Source of the DNA: Candidatus Omnitrophota bacterium
GTDB lineage: Bacteria > Omnitrophota > Gorgyraeia > Zapsychrales > Fredricksoniimonadaceae
Direction of reading: 5' to 3'
Assembly: GCA_002753745.1 (NCBI GenBank)
Contig: PEAR01000007.1
Location: 1 to 36,704 of the forward strand
Length of the DNA stretch: 36,704 nucleotides
The notes below the pieces were generated by a model that saw nothing but the letters and a program-made list of their open reading frames with translations, made no database searches and had not been told where the DNA came from. Shown here piece after piece: positions 8,392-16,284 of the stretch. A program made the position numbers and the translations under genes. Each line of letters starts with the position of its first letter. Position 1 is the first letter of the stretch.

Positions 8392-9825
8392 ATGGATTTT
8401 GAAACAGTTATCGGATTAGAGGTTCATCTTCAGTTGAATACGGCAACCAAGATTTTTTGCGGCTGCCGTAATGTCTTTGGCGTGGAAGCGAATACGTGTG
8501 TTTGCCCGGTTTGCCTGGGCTTACCTGGGTCGTTGCCGGTGTTAAACCGCGACGTCCTTTTTTCAGGGATCAAGGTCGGATTGGCGCTTAACTGTTCCAT
8601 TAATACTTTCGTTAAGTTTGATCGGAAGAATTATTACTATCCGGATCTTCCCAAGGGTTATCAGATCTCCCAGTATGACTTTCCTATTGCCAAGGCAGGG
8701 TTTTTGCCTGTTATGACGGGCGGGCAGGAAAAGCGCATCGGGATCACCCGCGCGCATCTTGAAGAAGATGCCGGTAAATTGATCCATGATGATGCCATTA
8801 ACGCGACGCTGGTTGATTATAACCGTACGGGAACGCCCCTGGTTGAGATCGTTTCCGAGCCTGATATGAGGTCTGCAGACGAAGCGTATGACTACCTAAC
8901 AACGTTGAAGCTGGCGTTGCAATATTTGAATGTATCTGATTGTGATATGGAAAAAGGGTCATTACGCTGTGATGCCAATGTTTCGATCCGTTCTCGGGGA
9001 GAAACAAAGCTAGGAACTAAAACAGAGTTGAAGAATATGAACTCTTTTAGTGCTGTTAAACGCGCGATCGATTTCGAAGTGGCCCGTCAGACGCGTCTGG
9101 TGATCGCCGGTGAGAGCATTGTTCAGCAAACCCTGTTGTGGAATGAGGAAAAGGGGATTACCATCCCGATGCGCAGTAAAGAGCAGGCGCATGATTATCG
9201 GTATTTCCCGGAACCTGATCTGGTGCCGTTTACGTTGACTGAGGCGGAGATTGATAAGGTCCGCTGCGGATTACCGGAATTGCCCTATGCGCGCCTGCAC
9301 CGGTTGATCGAAAAGCTTGGTGTCAGTGAATATGACGGCACGATTATTGTTCAGGATAAAACATTCGCTGATTTTTTTGAATCAGCTCTTGCATTGGGTG
9401 TTGATGTTAAGAAACTTTGTAACTGGATGAATGGTCCATTAATGAAAGAACTTAATGACCGTAAATGCCGTTTGGGGGATCTCAAGCTTACTCCAGGGAT
9501 GCTGGTTGAGTTGATCAATAAAGTTGAAGATGGTACTGTCAGTAACCTGGCGGGAAAAGAAATCCTGGCAGAGGTTGTTGCAACCGGCCGGAAGATTGAA
9601 GATATCATCAAGGAAAAAGGGTTAACGCAGGTTTCTGACGAGGCATTGATCGGGAAAATCGTTGACGAGATCATTCTTAAGAATCCTCAGGTTGTCGAAC
9701 AGGTCCGTTCAGGGAAAGCAAACGCCGCTGGTTTTCTGGTTGGTCAGGCGATGAAGCAGATGCAGGGAAAAGCAAATCCGAAAATAATTAACGAATTCAT
9801 TCAAAGGAGAATTACGAATGTTTAA
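8392..9825 (+). CDS. gatB: Asp-tRNA(Asn)/Glu-tRNA(Gln) amidotransferase subunit B
   Basis: The kinase and transamidase subunit: it phosphorylates the misacylated amino acid and binds the tRNA. The 477-aa product begins with the canonical FETVIGLEVHLQL and has a zinc-binding cysteine cluster (C23, C25, C38, C41 in FCGCRN...CVCPVCLG). GTPLVEIVSEPDMRS, KNMNSF and HDYRYFPEPDL follow, and a C-terminal YqeY-like tail ends the protein. ATG 8392 is preceded by GTGAG. Upstream in-frame ATGs lie within gatA and would add residues not found in the family. It overlaps the Ctp gene by eight bases. Confidence 0.96.
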   Translation: MDFETVIGLEVHLQLNTATKIFCGCRNVFGVEANTCVCPVCLGLPGSLPVLNRDVLFSGIKVGLALNCSINTFVKFDRKNYYYPDLPKGYQISQYDFPIAKAGFLPVMTGGQEKRIGITRAHLEEDAGKLIHDDAINATLVDYNRTGTPLVEIVSEPDMRSADEAYDYLTTLKLALQYLNVSDCDMEKGSLRCDANVSIRSRGETKLGTKTELKNMNSFSAVKRAIDFEVARQTRLVIAGESIVQQTLLWNEEKGITIPMRSKEQAHDYRYFPEPDLVPFTLTEAEIDKVRCGLPELPYARLHRLIEKLGVSEYDGTIIVQDKTFADFFESALALGVDVKKLCNWMNGPLMKELNDRKCRLGDLKLTPGMLVELINKVEDGTVSNLAGKEILAEVVATGRKIEDIIKEKGLTQVSDEALIGKIVDEIILKNPQVVEQVRSGKANAAGFLVGQAMKQMQGKANPKIINEFIQRRITNV

Positions 9826-11263
9826 GAAGGCCCTGGTTGTCATTTTATTTTTGTTCGGGTTGATGAGTTTTGCGACATATGCCCGTTCTCAATCCGACAA
9901 GGCAACAGCTCCTGTAAAGGCGGCTGGACCGGTTGTCCCGGCTGTGCTTGCGAACGTAACCGGAAACACTGAAGAGGTTAAGAAAGACGAGGATGCCGGG
10001 CCGCAGGACCTCTATTCCCAGGTTGAGCTTTTTAGCTATGTATTAACGACTGTACAGTCCGAGTATGTTGTTGAGAAGAAACCCAAAGAGCTTATTTACG
10101 GAGCTTTGACTGGGATGGTCGGGGCTTTGGATCCGCACAGCCAGTTCCTGCCGCCTGATGAATATAAGGACCTTAAGACGGAGACCGAAGGTAAGTTCGG
10201 GGGGCTGGGCATTGAGATCACCACGCGTGACGGGTTGCTGACGATCGTGACGCCCATCGAGGATACCCCGGCCTGGAAAGCTGGGCTTAAAGCCGGCGAC
10301 CGGATCGTTAAAATCGAGAAAAAGATTACCCGTGATATGACGCTTAATGAGGCCGTAAAACAATTACGCGGCGAACCAGGAACAAAGGTGCATATCACTA
10401 TTCTGCGCGAATCCGAATTTAAAGTTCATGATTATGAGATTGTTCGTGAGATCATCCATGTTAAGGATGTTAAAGAGCCATTACTGCTCGATGATAATAT
10501 CGCCTATGTTCGGTTGGTAGAGTTCCGTGAGAATTCGTATGAACAGATCTATGCCGCGATCAAGAAATTAAAAGATCAGGGAGCTACAAGCTTGATCCTG
10601 GATGTGCGTAATAATCCCGGCGGTTTGCTGAACGTGGCGATTAAGATCAGTGAAATGTTTTTACCAGCGGGAAAAACGATCGTTTCGACCCGCGGTCGAC
10701 ATAAGGAACAGGACACGGTCAGTGTGTCACACAATGTTAAGAATGAGTTTGCCGATTGGCCAATCGTTATCTTGATCAATGAAGGCAGCGCCTCAGGCAG
10801 CGAGATTCTGGCTGGTGCGCTGAAAGATAACAGGCGTGCGGTGACGCTGGGGGTTAAGTCCTTCGGCAAGGGGTCGGTTCAGTCAGTCATTCCGTTACCT
10901 GATGGTTCTGGGCTCCGCTTAACGACCAGTAAATATTTTACGCCCTCAGGCGTTTGCATTCATGACATTGGGATCACACCGGATATTGTTATCCCGAGGA
11001 TTTTTCCCAAAGGCGACGCTGACTCCGACGAAGAAGATGGAACTAAAGACAGCAAGGATGTCAAGAACATAAAGGATGCCAAGAAATCATCCAATGACGT
11101 TTTTGAGAAACTTGAAGAAGAAAATATACAGGATCCAAATATGAAAGAAAAGCGACGTAAAGAGCTTGAAGTAAAAAAACGCATGGCCGAAGATAATCAG
11201 GTTCAAGGCGCTATCAATGTCATCAAGGGTATTCGTGTTTATAAAAAATTGACGGTGGAGTGA
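9818..11263 (+). CDS. ctpA: C-terminal processing protease (S41 family, PDZ)
   Basis: A periplasmic serine protease of the tail-specific type. The 481-aa product has a signal peptide (KALVVILFLFGLMSFATYA), a Pro/Ala-rich linker, the S41 N-terminal helix region, and a PDZ domain (about residues 130-205, GGLGIEI...AGLKAGDRI). The catalytic core has the Ser in NEGSASGSE (324-328) and Lys351 in FGKGSVQ. After the core lies an unusually charged low-complexity stretch (about 400-455) rich in Asp, Glu and Lys. AAAGGAGAA precedes the ATG. It neighbours a YibQ-type deacetylase, a pairing common in diderms where an EnvC-type hydrolase gene is usually also present; none is seen here. Confidence 0.95.
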   Translation: MFKKALVVILFLFGLMSFATYARSQSDKATAPVKAAGPVVPAVLANVTGNTEEVKKDEDAGPQDLYSQVELFSYVLTTVQSEYVVEKKPKELIYGALTGMVGALDPHSQFLPPDEYKDLKTETEGKFGGLGIEITTRDGLLTIVTPIEDTPAWKAGLKAGDRIVKIEKKITRDMTLNEAVKQLRGEPGTKVHITILRESEFKVHDYEIVREIIHVKDVKEPLLLDDNIAYVRLVEFRENSYEQIYAAIKKLKDQGATSLILDVRNNPGGLLNVAIKISEMFLPAGKTIVSTRGRHKEQDTVSVSHNVKNEFADWPIVILINEGSASGSEILAGALKDNRRAVTLGVKSFGKGSVQSVIPLPDGSGLRLTTSKYFTPSGVCIHDIGITPDIVIPRIFPKGDADSDEEDGTKDSKDVKNIKDAKKSSNDVFEKLEEENIQDPNMKEKRRKELEVKKRMAEDNQVQGAINVIKGIRVYKKLTVE

Positions 11264-11269
11264 TCTTTA

Positions 11270-12172
11270 ATGGTATCTCAAGGGAAAAATAAGTCTTTAT
11301 CGCCGGTGGCGATCGTTCTTTGGGTTGTCGTGGCTGTTGTTTGCATCCAGGGTTTCTTTTTCTTTCAGAAACGATTAGCACCTGGAGAGACAAAAAAGTC
11401 TCAACAAACAACGCCTGTCAAGCCGGTCAAGAAAGCACCTAAGACAGCGCCTGAGAAGCCTGTTGTTTATAAAAAAGGAGCTGCTCCTCTTGGACGAATT
11501 GCCATTGTCATTGATGATTGGGGGTATAATAATTCCCATTGTAAATATTTAGACCAGATGACGGAGCCGGCTGGGATTGCAATTCTTCCTGGGTTGCCAT
11601 ATTCCAGGGATATTATTCAGTGCGCGGCCGAGAAAGGAAAGCAACCCATGCTGCATTTACCGCTGGAGCCCCATTCTCTCAAGGAGATATATACGAAAGG
11701 CTATGTGTTGACGACTCAAATGGGGGCAGCTGAACTTAAATCGATAACTGTTAAGATCATGGATGAGATGAAGGGGGTCGTGGGTGTTAACAATCATACA
11801 GGGTCAAAAGGCAGCGAGAGCGAGCTTGTGATGACGACCGTTCTTTCTGAGACGAGAAAGCGTGGACTGTTTTTTGTGGATAGTGTTACTTCAGACCGTA
11901 CGGTTGGAGGACAGGTGGCAGCAAAACTCAAAATGCATATCGCTAAACGGGATGTCTTTTTGGACAATAAGAATGAACGAGCAGCCATCGAACATCAATT
12001 CGCTGAAGTGGCACAGATTGCCCGTATAAATGGCTTTGCTTTGGCGATAGGACATGACCGGGCGTTAAGTTTACAAATCATCATTGAACAGATGAAGAAA
12101 CTGTCCGAACAGGGGTACGAGTTCGTGACGGTTCCGGATTATATTAAAAAAAATGAATATCCTCGGTTTTGA
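11270..12172 (+). CDS. Divergent polysaccharide deacetylase (YibQ family)
   Basis: A 300-aa membrane-anchored protein with one N-terminal helix (about residues 12-32) and a Lys/Pro-rich linker to residue 70. The divergent deacetylase domain then opens with GRIAIVIDDWGYN and continues with AILPGLPYS, MLHLPLEPH, NNHTGSKGSES and GLFFVDSVTS. These match the YibQ/DUF610 pattern of Asp and His residues used for metal binding in NodB-like enzymes. The substrate is unknown; a role in peptidoglycan or periplasmic glycan trimming is inferred from family context and from Ctp upstream. GGAG lies upstream of the ATG. The end overlaps tsaD by 20 bases. Confidence 0.9.
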   Translation: MVSQGKNKSLSPVAIVLWVVVAVVCIQGFFFFQKRLAPGETKKSQQTTPVKPVKKAPKTAPEKPVVYKKGAAPLGRIAIVIDDWGYNNSHCKYLDQMTEPAGIAILPGLPYSRDIIQCAAEKGKQPMLHLPLEPHSLKEIYTKGYVLTTQMGAAELKSITVKIMDEMKGVVGVNNHTGSKGSESELVMTTVLSETRKRGLFFVDSVTSDRTVGGQVAAKLKMHIAKRDVFLDNKNERAAIEHQFAEVAQIARINGFALAIGHDRALSLQIIIEQMKKLSEQGYEFVTVPDYIKKNEYPRF

Positions 12173-13118
12173 ATCATCTTGTGATGAGACCTCCGCCAGC
12201 GTTGTTTGCAACGGCCGAGAGGTGCTCTCAAATGTTGTGGCAACGAGTCTCAAAGACCATCAGAAATATGGTGGAATCATTCCCGAGATCGCTTCGCGTC
12301 GTCAGCTTGAATATATAAATATCGTTACAGCACAAGCTCTGACAACGGCGGGATTATCTTTGAAGGATGTCGATGCTGTTGCGGTAACTGAAGCCCCTGG
12401 CCTTATCGGGTCATTGGTTGTCGGGCGCTCGTTCGCGCATTCACTTAGCTTTGCTTTGCAGCGCCCTTTGGTCAAAGTCAATCACATCGAAGCCCACGTC
12501 TATGCGGGCTATCTGACTGAAAAGAATGAAAAGGATCGCGATCTTCTCGGTGAGTTTCTTTTGCCTGCTGTAGGCCTTGTTGTTTCTGGCGGCCATTCCA
12601 GTCTTTTTTATATAAAGGATTTTAGTTCTTTTCGCGTTTTCGGCCAGACCCGTGATGACGCCGCCGGCGAGGCTTATGACAAGGTTGCTCGTATTTTAGA
12701 CCTCGGTTATCCCGGTGGGCCGGTTATTGATAAGCTGTCTCAGCAGGTTAAAGATAACGACATTAAGTTCCCGTGCGCCCCATTGGAAGGAACAGATGAT
12801 TTTAGTTTTAGCGGCTTAAAAACTTCAGTTTTATATTACACCCAGCGTAATGCCAAGATCGGTTTCTCTGTAGAGAAAGTTGCCAATGCTTTCCAGGAGA
12901 GTGTGGTCAATGTACTCGTGCGTAAATCAATTGAGGCTTGTCTTAAGAAGAAAGTTTTTTCCCTTCTGGTGGGAGGTGGGGTGGCGGCTAATTCCACACT
13001 GCGTGCTCGCCTCTCTGAAAGCGCGGCGGCACGGGGAATAAAAGTCCGGTTCCCTTCTTTGCCACTGTGTATGGATAACGCGGCTATGGTTGCGGGCCTT
13101 GCCTATCATTTATTATAA
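12153..13118 (+). CDS. tsaD: tRNA N6-threonylcarbamoyladenosine transferase TsaD
   Basis: Transfers the threonylcarbamoyl group to A37 of ANN-decoding tRNAs. The 321-aa protein starts with the ASKHA signature ILGFESSCDETSASVV. It contains the iron-binding HIEAH (111-115), SGGHSSLFY, GEAYDKVARILDLGYPGGP, FSFSGLKTSV and the ATP-binding GGGVAANSTLR, ending with the MDNAAM motif. The first ATG of the family alignment is at 12153, inside the end of the deacetylase gene. It is the last gene before an apparent new promoter at 13142. Confidence 0.97.
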   Translation: MNILGFESSCDETSASVVCNGREVLSNVVATSLKDHQKYGGIIPEIASRRQLEYINIVTAQALTTAGLSLKDVDAVAVTEAPGLIGSLVVGRSFAHSLSFALQRPLVKVNHIEAHVYAGYLTEKNEKDRDLLGEFLLPAVGLVVSGGHSSLFYIKDFSSFRVFGQTRDDAAGEAYDKVARILDLGYPGGPVIDKLSQQVKDNDIKFPCAPLEGTDDFSFSGLKTSVLYYTQRNAKIGFSVEKVANAFQESVVNVLVRKSIEACLKKKVFSLLVGGGVAANSTLRARLSESAAARGIKVRFPSLPLCMDNAAMVAGLAYHLL

Positions 13119-13141
13119 AAAGTTCCCTTTTGATTTCTTTT

Positions 13142-13150
13142 TGTTATAAA
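13142..13150 (+). promoter_or_regulatory. Extended -10 promoter for the bactofilin pair
   Basis: TGTTATAAA fits an extended -10 (TGnTATAAT) in an AT-rich 100-base gap after tsaD. No good -35 hexamer is present, which extended -10 promoters tolerate. The predicted start near 13157 leaves about 60 bases of leader ending in GAGGAG ahead of the ATG at 13218. Confidence 0.45.
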
Positions 13151-13217
13151 ATGAAATAAAACAGTATCTACCAGTCTGCCTTTTCGATCGAAGGAAATGG
13201 AAACGAGGAGTTTTTAT

Positions 13218-13748
13218 ATGGCTTTTGGTGAAAAGAAACCCCAGCGTATCGAACCAGTTTCAAAGACTATTGAGATTAATGCTGAGATGCATGGCACTTT
13301 ATCTTTTAAGGAACTCGTCGATCTTAAGATCAATGGGCAGTTCACGGGCAGTTTGGATGTTCGTGGGACCTTAACCGTAGGCGGACGTGCCGAGGTCGAG
13401 GCGGATATCAGCGGTGATAATGTGGTGATCGCAGGCAAGGTCAAAGGGAATGTTACTGTTTCCAAGATCCTGACATTATTACCTACGGCAGTCCTGATCG
13501 GCAATATAAATGCGCCAAAGTTGAACATTGTCGAGGGAGCGATCTTTCAGGGGAATTGCCAGATGTCTCCGACAGAGTCCAATGAATGGATGAATATCAA
13601 GGAACTGGCGGTTTACCTTGAACTTGATGAAGGGTCGATCATTGAGCTGGTCCGTTCGGGAAAGATCCCTGTTGTTCGTGAGGGTGATATTCTTAAATTT
13701 GAACGAGCCCAGATCGACGGTTGGGCTGCTGCCGGGATGGTGAAATGA
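13218..13748 (+). CDS. Bactofilin fused to an excisionase-type (MerR-like) helix-turn-helix
   Basis: A 176-aa protein. Residues about 15-112 are a bactofilin domain: short beta repeats with the pattern GxxxGxLxVxGxLxVGGRAEVEADISGDNVVIAGKVKGNVT. This family polymerises into membrane-associated filaments. Residues about 124-172 (EWMNIKELAVYLELDEGSIIELVRSGKIPVVREGDILKFERAQIDGW) match the HTH_17/excisionase-type fold, normally a DNA-binding winged helix. The start is ATG 13218, seven bases after a clean GAGGAG (13205-13210); an upstream in-frame ATG at 13197 lacks such a site. Ordinary bactofilins carry short disordered tails, so the C-terminal HTH is unusual. The next gene overlaps by four bases and carries the same HTH type. 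DNA or chromosome tethering is inferred only. Confidence 0.88.
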   Translation: MAFGEKKPQRIEPVSKTIEINAEMHGTLSFKELVDLKINGQFTGSLDVRGTLTVGGRAEVEADISGDNVVIAGKVKGNVTVSKILTLLPTAVLIGNINAPKLNIVEGAIFQGNCQMSPTESNEWMNIKELAVYLELDEGSIIELVRSGKIPVVREGDILKFERAQIDGWAAAGMVK

Positions 13749-14050
13749 GCTTGAGCCCTTATGTAACAGTCAGAGAGGCGGCACAGATCCTCGGTTTGCC
13801 CGAGGGGAAGGTGATGGGGCTAGTCGAAGAGAAGAAACTGATGGCCTATCGCATTGCTGACCAGTATCTGCGTTTAAAACGTTCCGATATCCTTTCTTTG
13901 CGTGATTCCGGGAATGTCGTCGCTGAAACGGTGAAGTTCCCTTATTCAGCGGCGGAAAGGCTGCGCGATTTCTTTGTCTATAACGATTTTTACCTTCTTG
14001 CTGCCGGCATCATCTGTGTGCTTCTTGGCATCGTTTTCTTCTTACCTTGA
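13745..14050 (+). CDS. Excisionase-type helix-turn-helix protein with C-terminal membrane helix
   Basis: A 101-aa protein. Residues about 5-55 (YVTVREAAQILGLPEGKVMGLVEEKKLMAYRIADQYLRLKRSDILSL) form an excisionase/MerR-like DNA-binding domain. Residues about 80-100 (YLLAAGIICVLLGIVFFLP) form a single hydrophobic helix ending at the C-terminus, so the HTH should face the cytoplasm at the membrane. The ATG overlaps the bactofilin stop as ATGA. Pairing with a bactofilin that bears the same domain suggests the two proteins act together. No known named family was recognised for the full architecture. Confidence 0.85.
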   Translation: MSLSPYVTVREAAQILGLPEGKVMGLVEEKKLMAYRIADQYLRLKRSDILSLRDSGNVVAETVKFPYSAAERLRDFFVYNDFYLLAAGIICVLLGIVFFLP

Positions 14051-14057
14051 AATTCCC

Positions 14058-14086
14058 TTGATATTTTAAATCTTTTAACATACAAT
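14058..14086 (+). promoter_or_regulatory. Sigma-70-type promoter of tRNA-Met
   Basis: TTGATA (14058-14063) and TACAAT (14081-14086) are separated by exactly 17 bases. The predicted start near 14093 lies eight bases before the tRNA. The spacing and the close fit to consensus make this the clearest promoter of the window. Confidence 0.78.
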
Positions 14087-14100
14087 TGACCCCATATTTC

Positions 14101-14174
14101 GGCGAGGTAGCTCAGTTGGCTAGAGCATACGGTTCATACCCGTACGGTCGAGAGTTCGAATCTCTCCTTCGCCA
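14101..14174 (+). tRNA. tRNA-Met (CAT), elongator type
   Basis: A 74-base cloverleaf. The acceptor stem is GGCGAGG with CTTCGCC, the D-arm is GCTC...GAGC, and the anticodon stem TACGG/CCGTA carries loop TTCATAC. The T-arm is GAGAG/CTCTC. Base 1 pairs with base 72 and the anticodon stem lacks the three G-C pairs of initiators. The loop TTCATAC is unlike the usual tRNA-Ile2 loop. CCA is not encoded. Confidence 0.95.
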
Positions 14175-14190
14175 TTCTTCTTGGCGATAA

Positions 14191-15690
14191 ATGCGTTTAA
14201 AAATACTCCTCATTGCCCTAATTACGGCTTCTGTTTTCTGGGCCTACTGGCCTTCGCTATCGCACATCCCAAAACAAGATCAGATCTTTTACCTCGGAAC
14301 TATGGCTGACAAGGATGATTTTATATCCCTTGTTTTTGCCTCAATTTCATTTCCTAGAGATTCATATTCAGCGATCGGTGACGTCCTGCTTTTCAGGCCA
14401 TTAACGTTCTGTTTTCTTGGACTTGAGCGATTTCTGTTCGGCTATAATTTCTATCTTTGGCAGTTGACGGGAATACTTCTGCATTTTGGGGTTGTTTTTT
14501 CTTTAGGTAGTTTGCTTTGGGTTATTCGCCCCGGCATGAGTGCCATCATGGCAACTGGTTTCTTTGCATTGCAATTAACCAATGTTTCTATGGTCAATTG
14601 GAATCAGATCAATCCGTATTTGGTCTTTACGGCGCTTTTATTGTGGGCTCTACGTGAATTATATCTTTTTGAGCAAGACGCCGAACGACGTGTCGTGAGG
14701 GTCTATATTACGGCTATTTTGATGACTATCGCGTCGTTGTTTTATGAGGGAGGCGTTTTTTATTCTGTTTTGATGTTTTTATACCTTTTATGGATCTCGC
14801 GTCGTCAACATTCGAGTCTTTTTGTGTCTGCCTGGATGTTACTGCCGGTCATTGTATATACTGGCTTCGATTATTGGGACATCTCTCTTCGACATTTCGC
14901 TTTTAATGCTGAATCAGGGCTTATTATTAACAAGCTTTTTTCGTTTGAAACGATATTTAATGCGGCCCGCACTTTTAAATGGTTTTTGTGCTGTGGTCTC
15001 TTTCTGGCACCGGCAGATATCATCGAATCTGTGCGGACGTATGTGTTGCCGCATACATTAACTTGGCAATGGCCGTTTATCGGTTTTCAACCTCAGATGA
15101 TCCGGGGTGTCGTGATCATCCTGACAACACTGGCTATTCTAAGGGTCGGTTACAGCAGGGAATACGCCAAGAAGCAGGCGTCATTCTTGCTTCTTCTGGC
15201 TGTTATTATGTTTACGTATGTTGTGGTTATTGTTCTTGGTCGGGTTAATCCCCGTGGATTTATTAATGGATTGTTAGTCAGCAGTTATTATTTATATATT
15301 TTTTGGGCGCTGTTGACGGTTTTTGTGTATACCATGTTCGATCTTTCACGTTGTCAACGCCATTCTTTTTGGAAGACCTGTCGCTGGTTGCCGGTAATTC
15401 TCATTGTGCTAACCGCGGGAGTTAACACTGTTTATATTCGCGAGGTGAATGCCATGATTCTCGCAGGGCAGAGGGAAACACGTATTTACATTAATTATGT
15501 CGGAGCTTTTGTCCGTGAACACCAGAGTGAAAAGGCTTTTACGTTTGACATTGCTTCCGGTTGCCCAGGCAGTTTTCCAGACTGGGTGGCAAAAGAAAAG
15601 CAAGTGGGCGGCGGGATTGCGGAAAGTTATTACCATCGCTACATTGATCACGACCACCCGCGGTATCACCTGATGTGCCCGTCCTATTGA
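14191..15690 (+). CDS. Polytopic membrane protein, GT-C glycosyltransferase-like
   Basis: A 499-aa protein with about ten hydrophobic segments. An early luminal loop contains the acidic motif DKDDF, in the position of the acidic catalytic loop of GT-C (PMT/ArnT-like) transferases. The long C-terminal periplasmic tail contains YINYVGAFVREHQSEKAFTFD. Such enzymes move sugars from polyprenyl-phosphate carriers, but I cannot name donor or acceptor and no GT-C subfamily is firmly recognised. The ATG lies 16 bases after tRNA-Met with no ribosome-binding site, so it is probably made from the tRNA transcript. A second GT-C-like protein lies at 27020. Confidence 0.75.
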   Translation: MRLKILLIALITASVFWAYWPSLSHIPKQDQIFYLGTMADKDDFISLVFASISFPRDSYSAIGDVLLFRPLTFCFLGLERFLFGYNFYLWQLTGILLHFGVVFSLGSLLWVIRPGMSAIMATGFFALQLTNVSMVNWNQINPYLVFTALLLWALRELYLFEQDAERRVVRVYITAILMTIASLFYEGGVFYSVLMFLYLLWISRRQHSSLFVSAWMLLPVIVYTGFDYWDISLRHFAFNAESGLIINKLFSFETIFNAARTFKWFLCCGLFLAPADIIESVRTYVLPHTLTWQWPFIGFQPQMIRGVVIILTTLAILRVGYSREYAKKQASFLLLLAVIMFTYVVVIVLGRVNPRGFINGLLVSSYYLYIFWALLTVFVYTMFDLSRCQRHSFWKTCRWLPVILIVLTAGVNTVYIREVNAMILAGQRETRIYINYVGAFVREHQSEKAFTFDIASGCPGSFPDWVAKEKQVGGGIAESYYHRYIDHDHPRYHLMCPSY

Positions 15691-15750
15691 GGGCAGGTTT
15701 ATTAATCCTTTTCCTTTACATAATTGAGATTTTTAACCATAATAAATTAT

Positions 15751-16284
15751 ATGCTTAAAATTATATTTGTTTTGTTAACTTTTTTATTTTTAGCTTATTC
15801 CAGCGTCGTTTACGCGGAGCTCAATCCTTTGCTGCAGTCATCGTCTAAATATGACAAAGTGCGTGTTGAACGGGCGCTGACGGTTGACACGATCCTGCTG
15901 GCCGGGGGGGAACGTGTTGTCTTGATTGGTATTCAAGGCCCAAATCCTCCAAAATTTCGCGATGTTAAACGCGATCAGAACGGATTTATTATTCCTGATG
16001 ATGATCCAACGACCACCTTTGAACTGGAAGCACTCCGTTTTGTCAGGGGCTTGGTTGAGAATAAACAGGTTCATATTGAATTTGATGCTGAGCGTCGCGA
16101 TGAAGACGGTGTCCTGCAGGCTTATGTTTTTCTTCCGGATGGGAAGATGCTTAACGAAGAAGCGGTACGCTTTGGATATGCCCGGTTACAGTTGCGGATG
16201 CCTAATATGAAATACGCTCAGCGTTTGCGGGAAGCGTATAAAGAATCCCGTCATGAAATGCGGGGTTTACAAGGTAACTGGTGA
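15751..16284 (+). CDS. Exported staphylococcal-nuclease-fold protein, probably catalytically inactive
   Basis: A 177-aa protein with a signal peptide (LKIIFVLLTFLFLAYSSVVYA, cleavage near residue 22) and one thermonuclease (SNase) OB-fold domain. In active SNases the segment R-L-I-G-I-D-x-P-E supplies a catalytic Arg and Glu. Here it reads VVLIGIQGPNPPKF, so both the Arg and the Glu are replaced. The third Arg is retained in ERRDEDGVLQAYVFLPDG, and NEEAVRFGYARL is typical. Nuclease activity is therefore doubtful and a binding role is likelier. The ATG at 15751 gives a proper signal peptide; TTG 15724 is an alternative. No ribosome site is seen. It overlaps tilS by one base. Confidence 0.82.
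   Translation: MLKIIFVLLTFLFLAYSSVVYAELNPLLQSSSKYDKVRVERALTVDTILLAGGERVVLIGIQGPNPPKFRDVKRDQNGFIIPDDDPTTTFELEALRFVRGLVENKQVHIEFDAERRDEDGVLQAYVFLPDGKMLNEEAVRFGYARLQLRMPNMKYAQRLREAYKESRHEMRGLQGNW

Noticed and set aside
14101-14174. Initiator tRNA-Met or tRNA-Ile2 (CAT)
   Set aside because: Base 1-72 is paired and there is no triple G-C in the anticodon stem, so not initiator; loop TTCATAC fits elongator Met. TilS presence shows an Ile2 tRNA must exist elsewhere.
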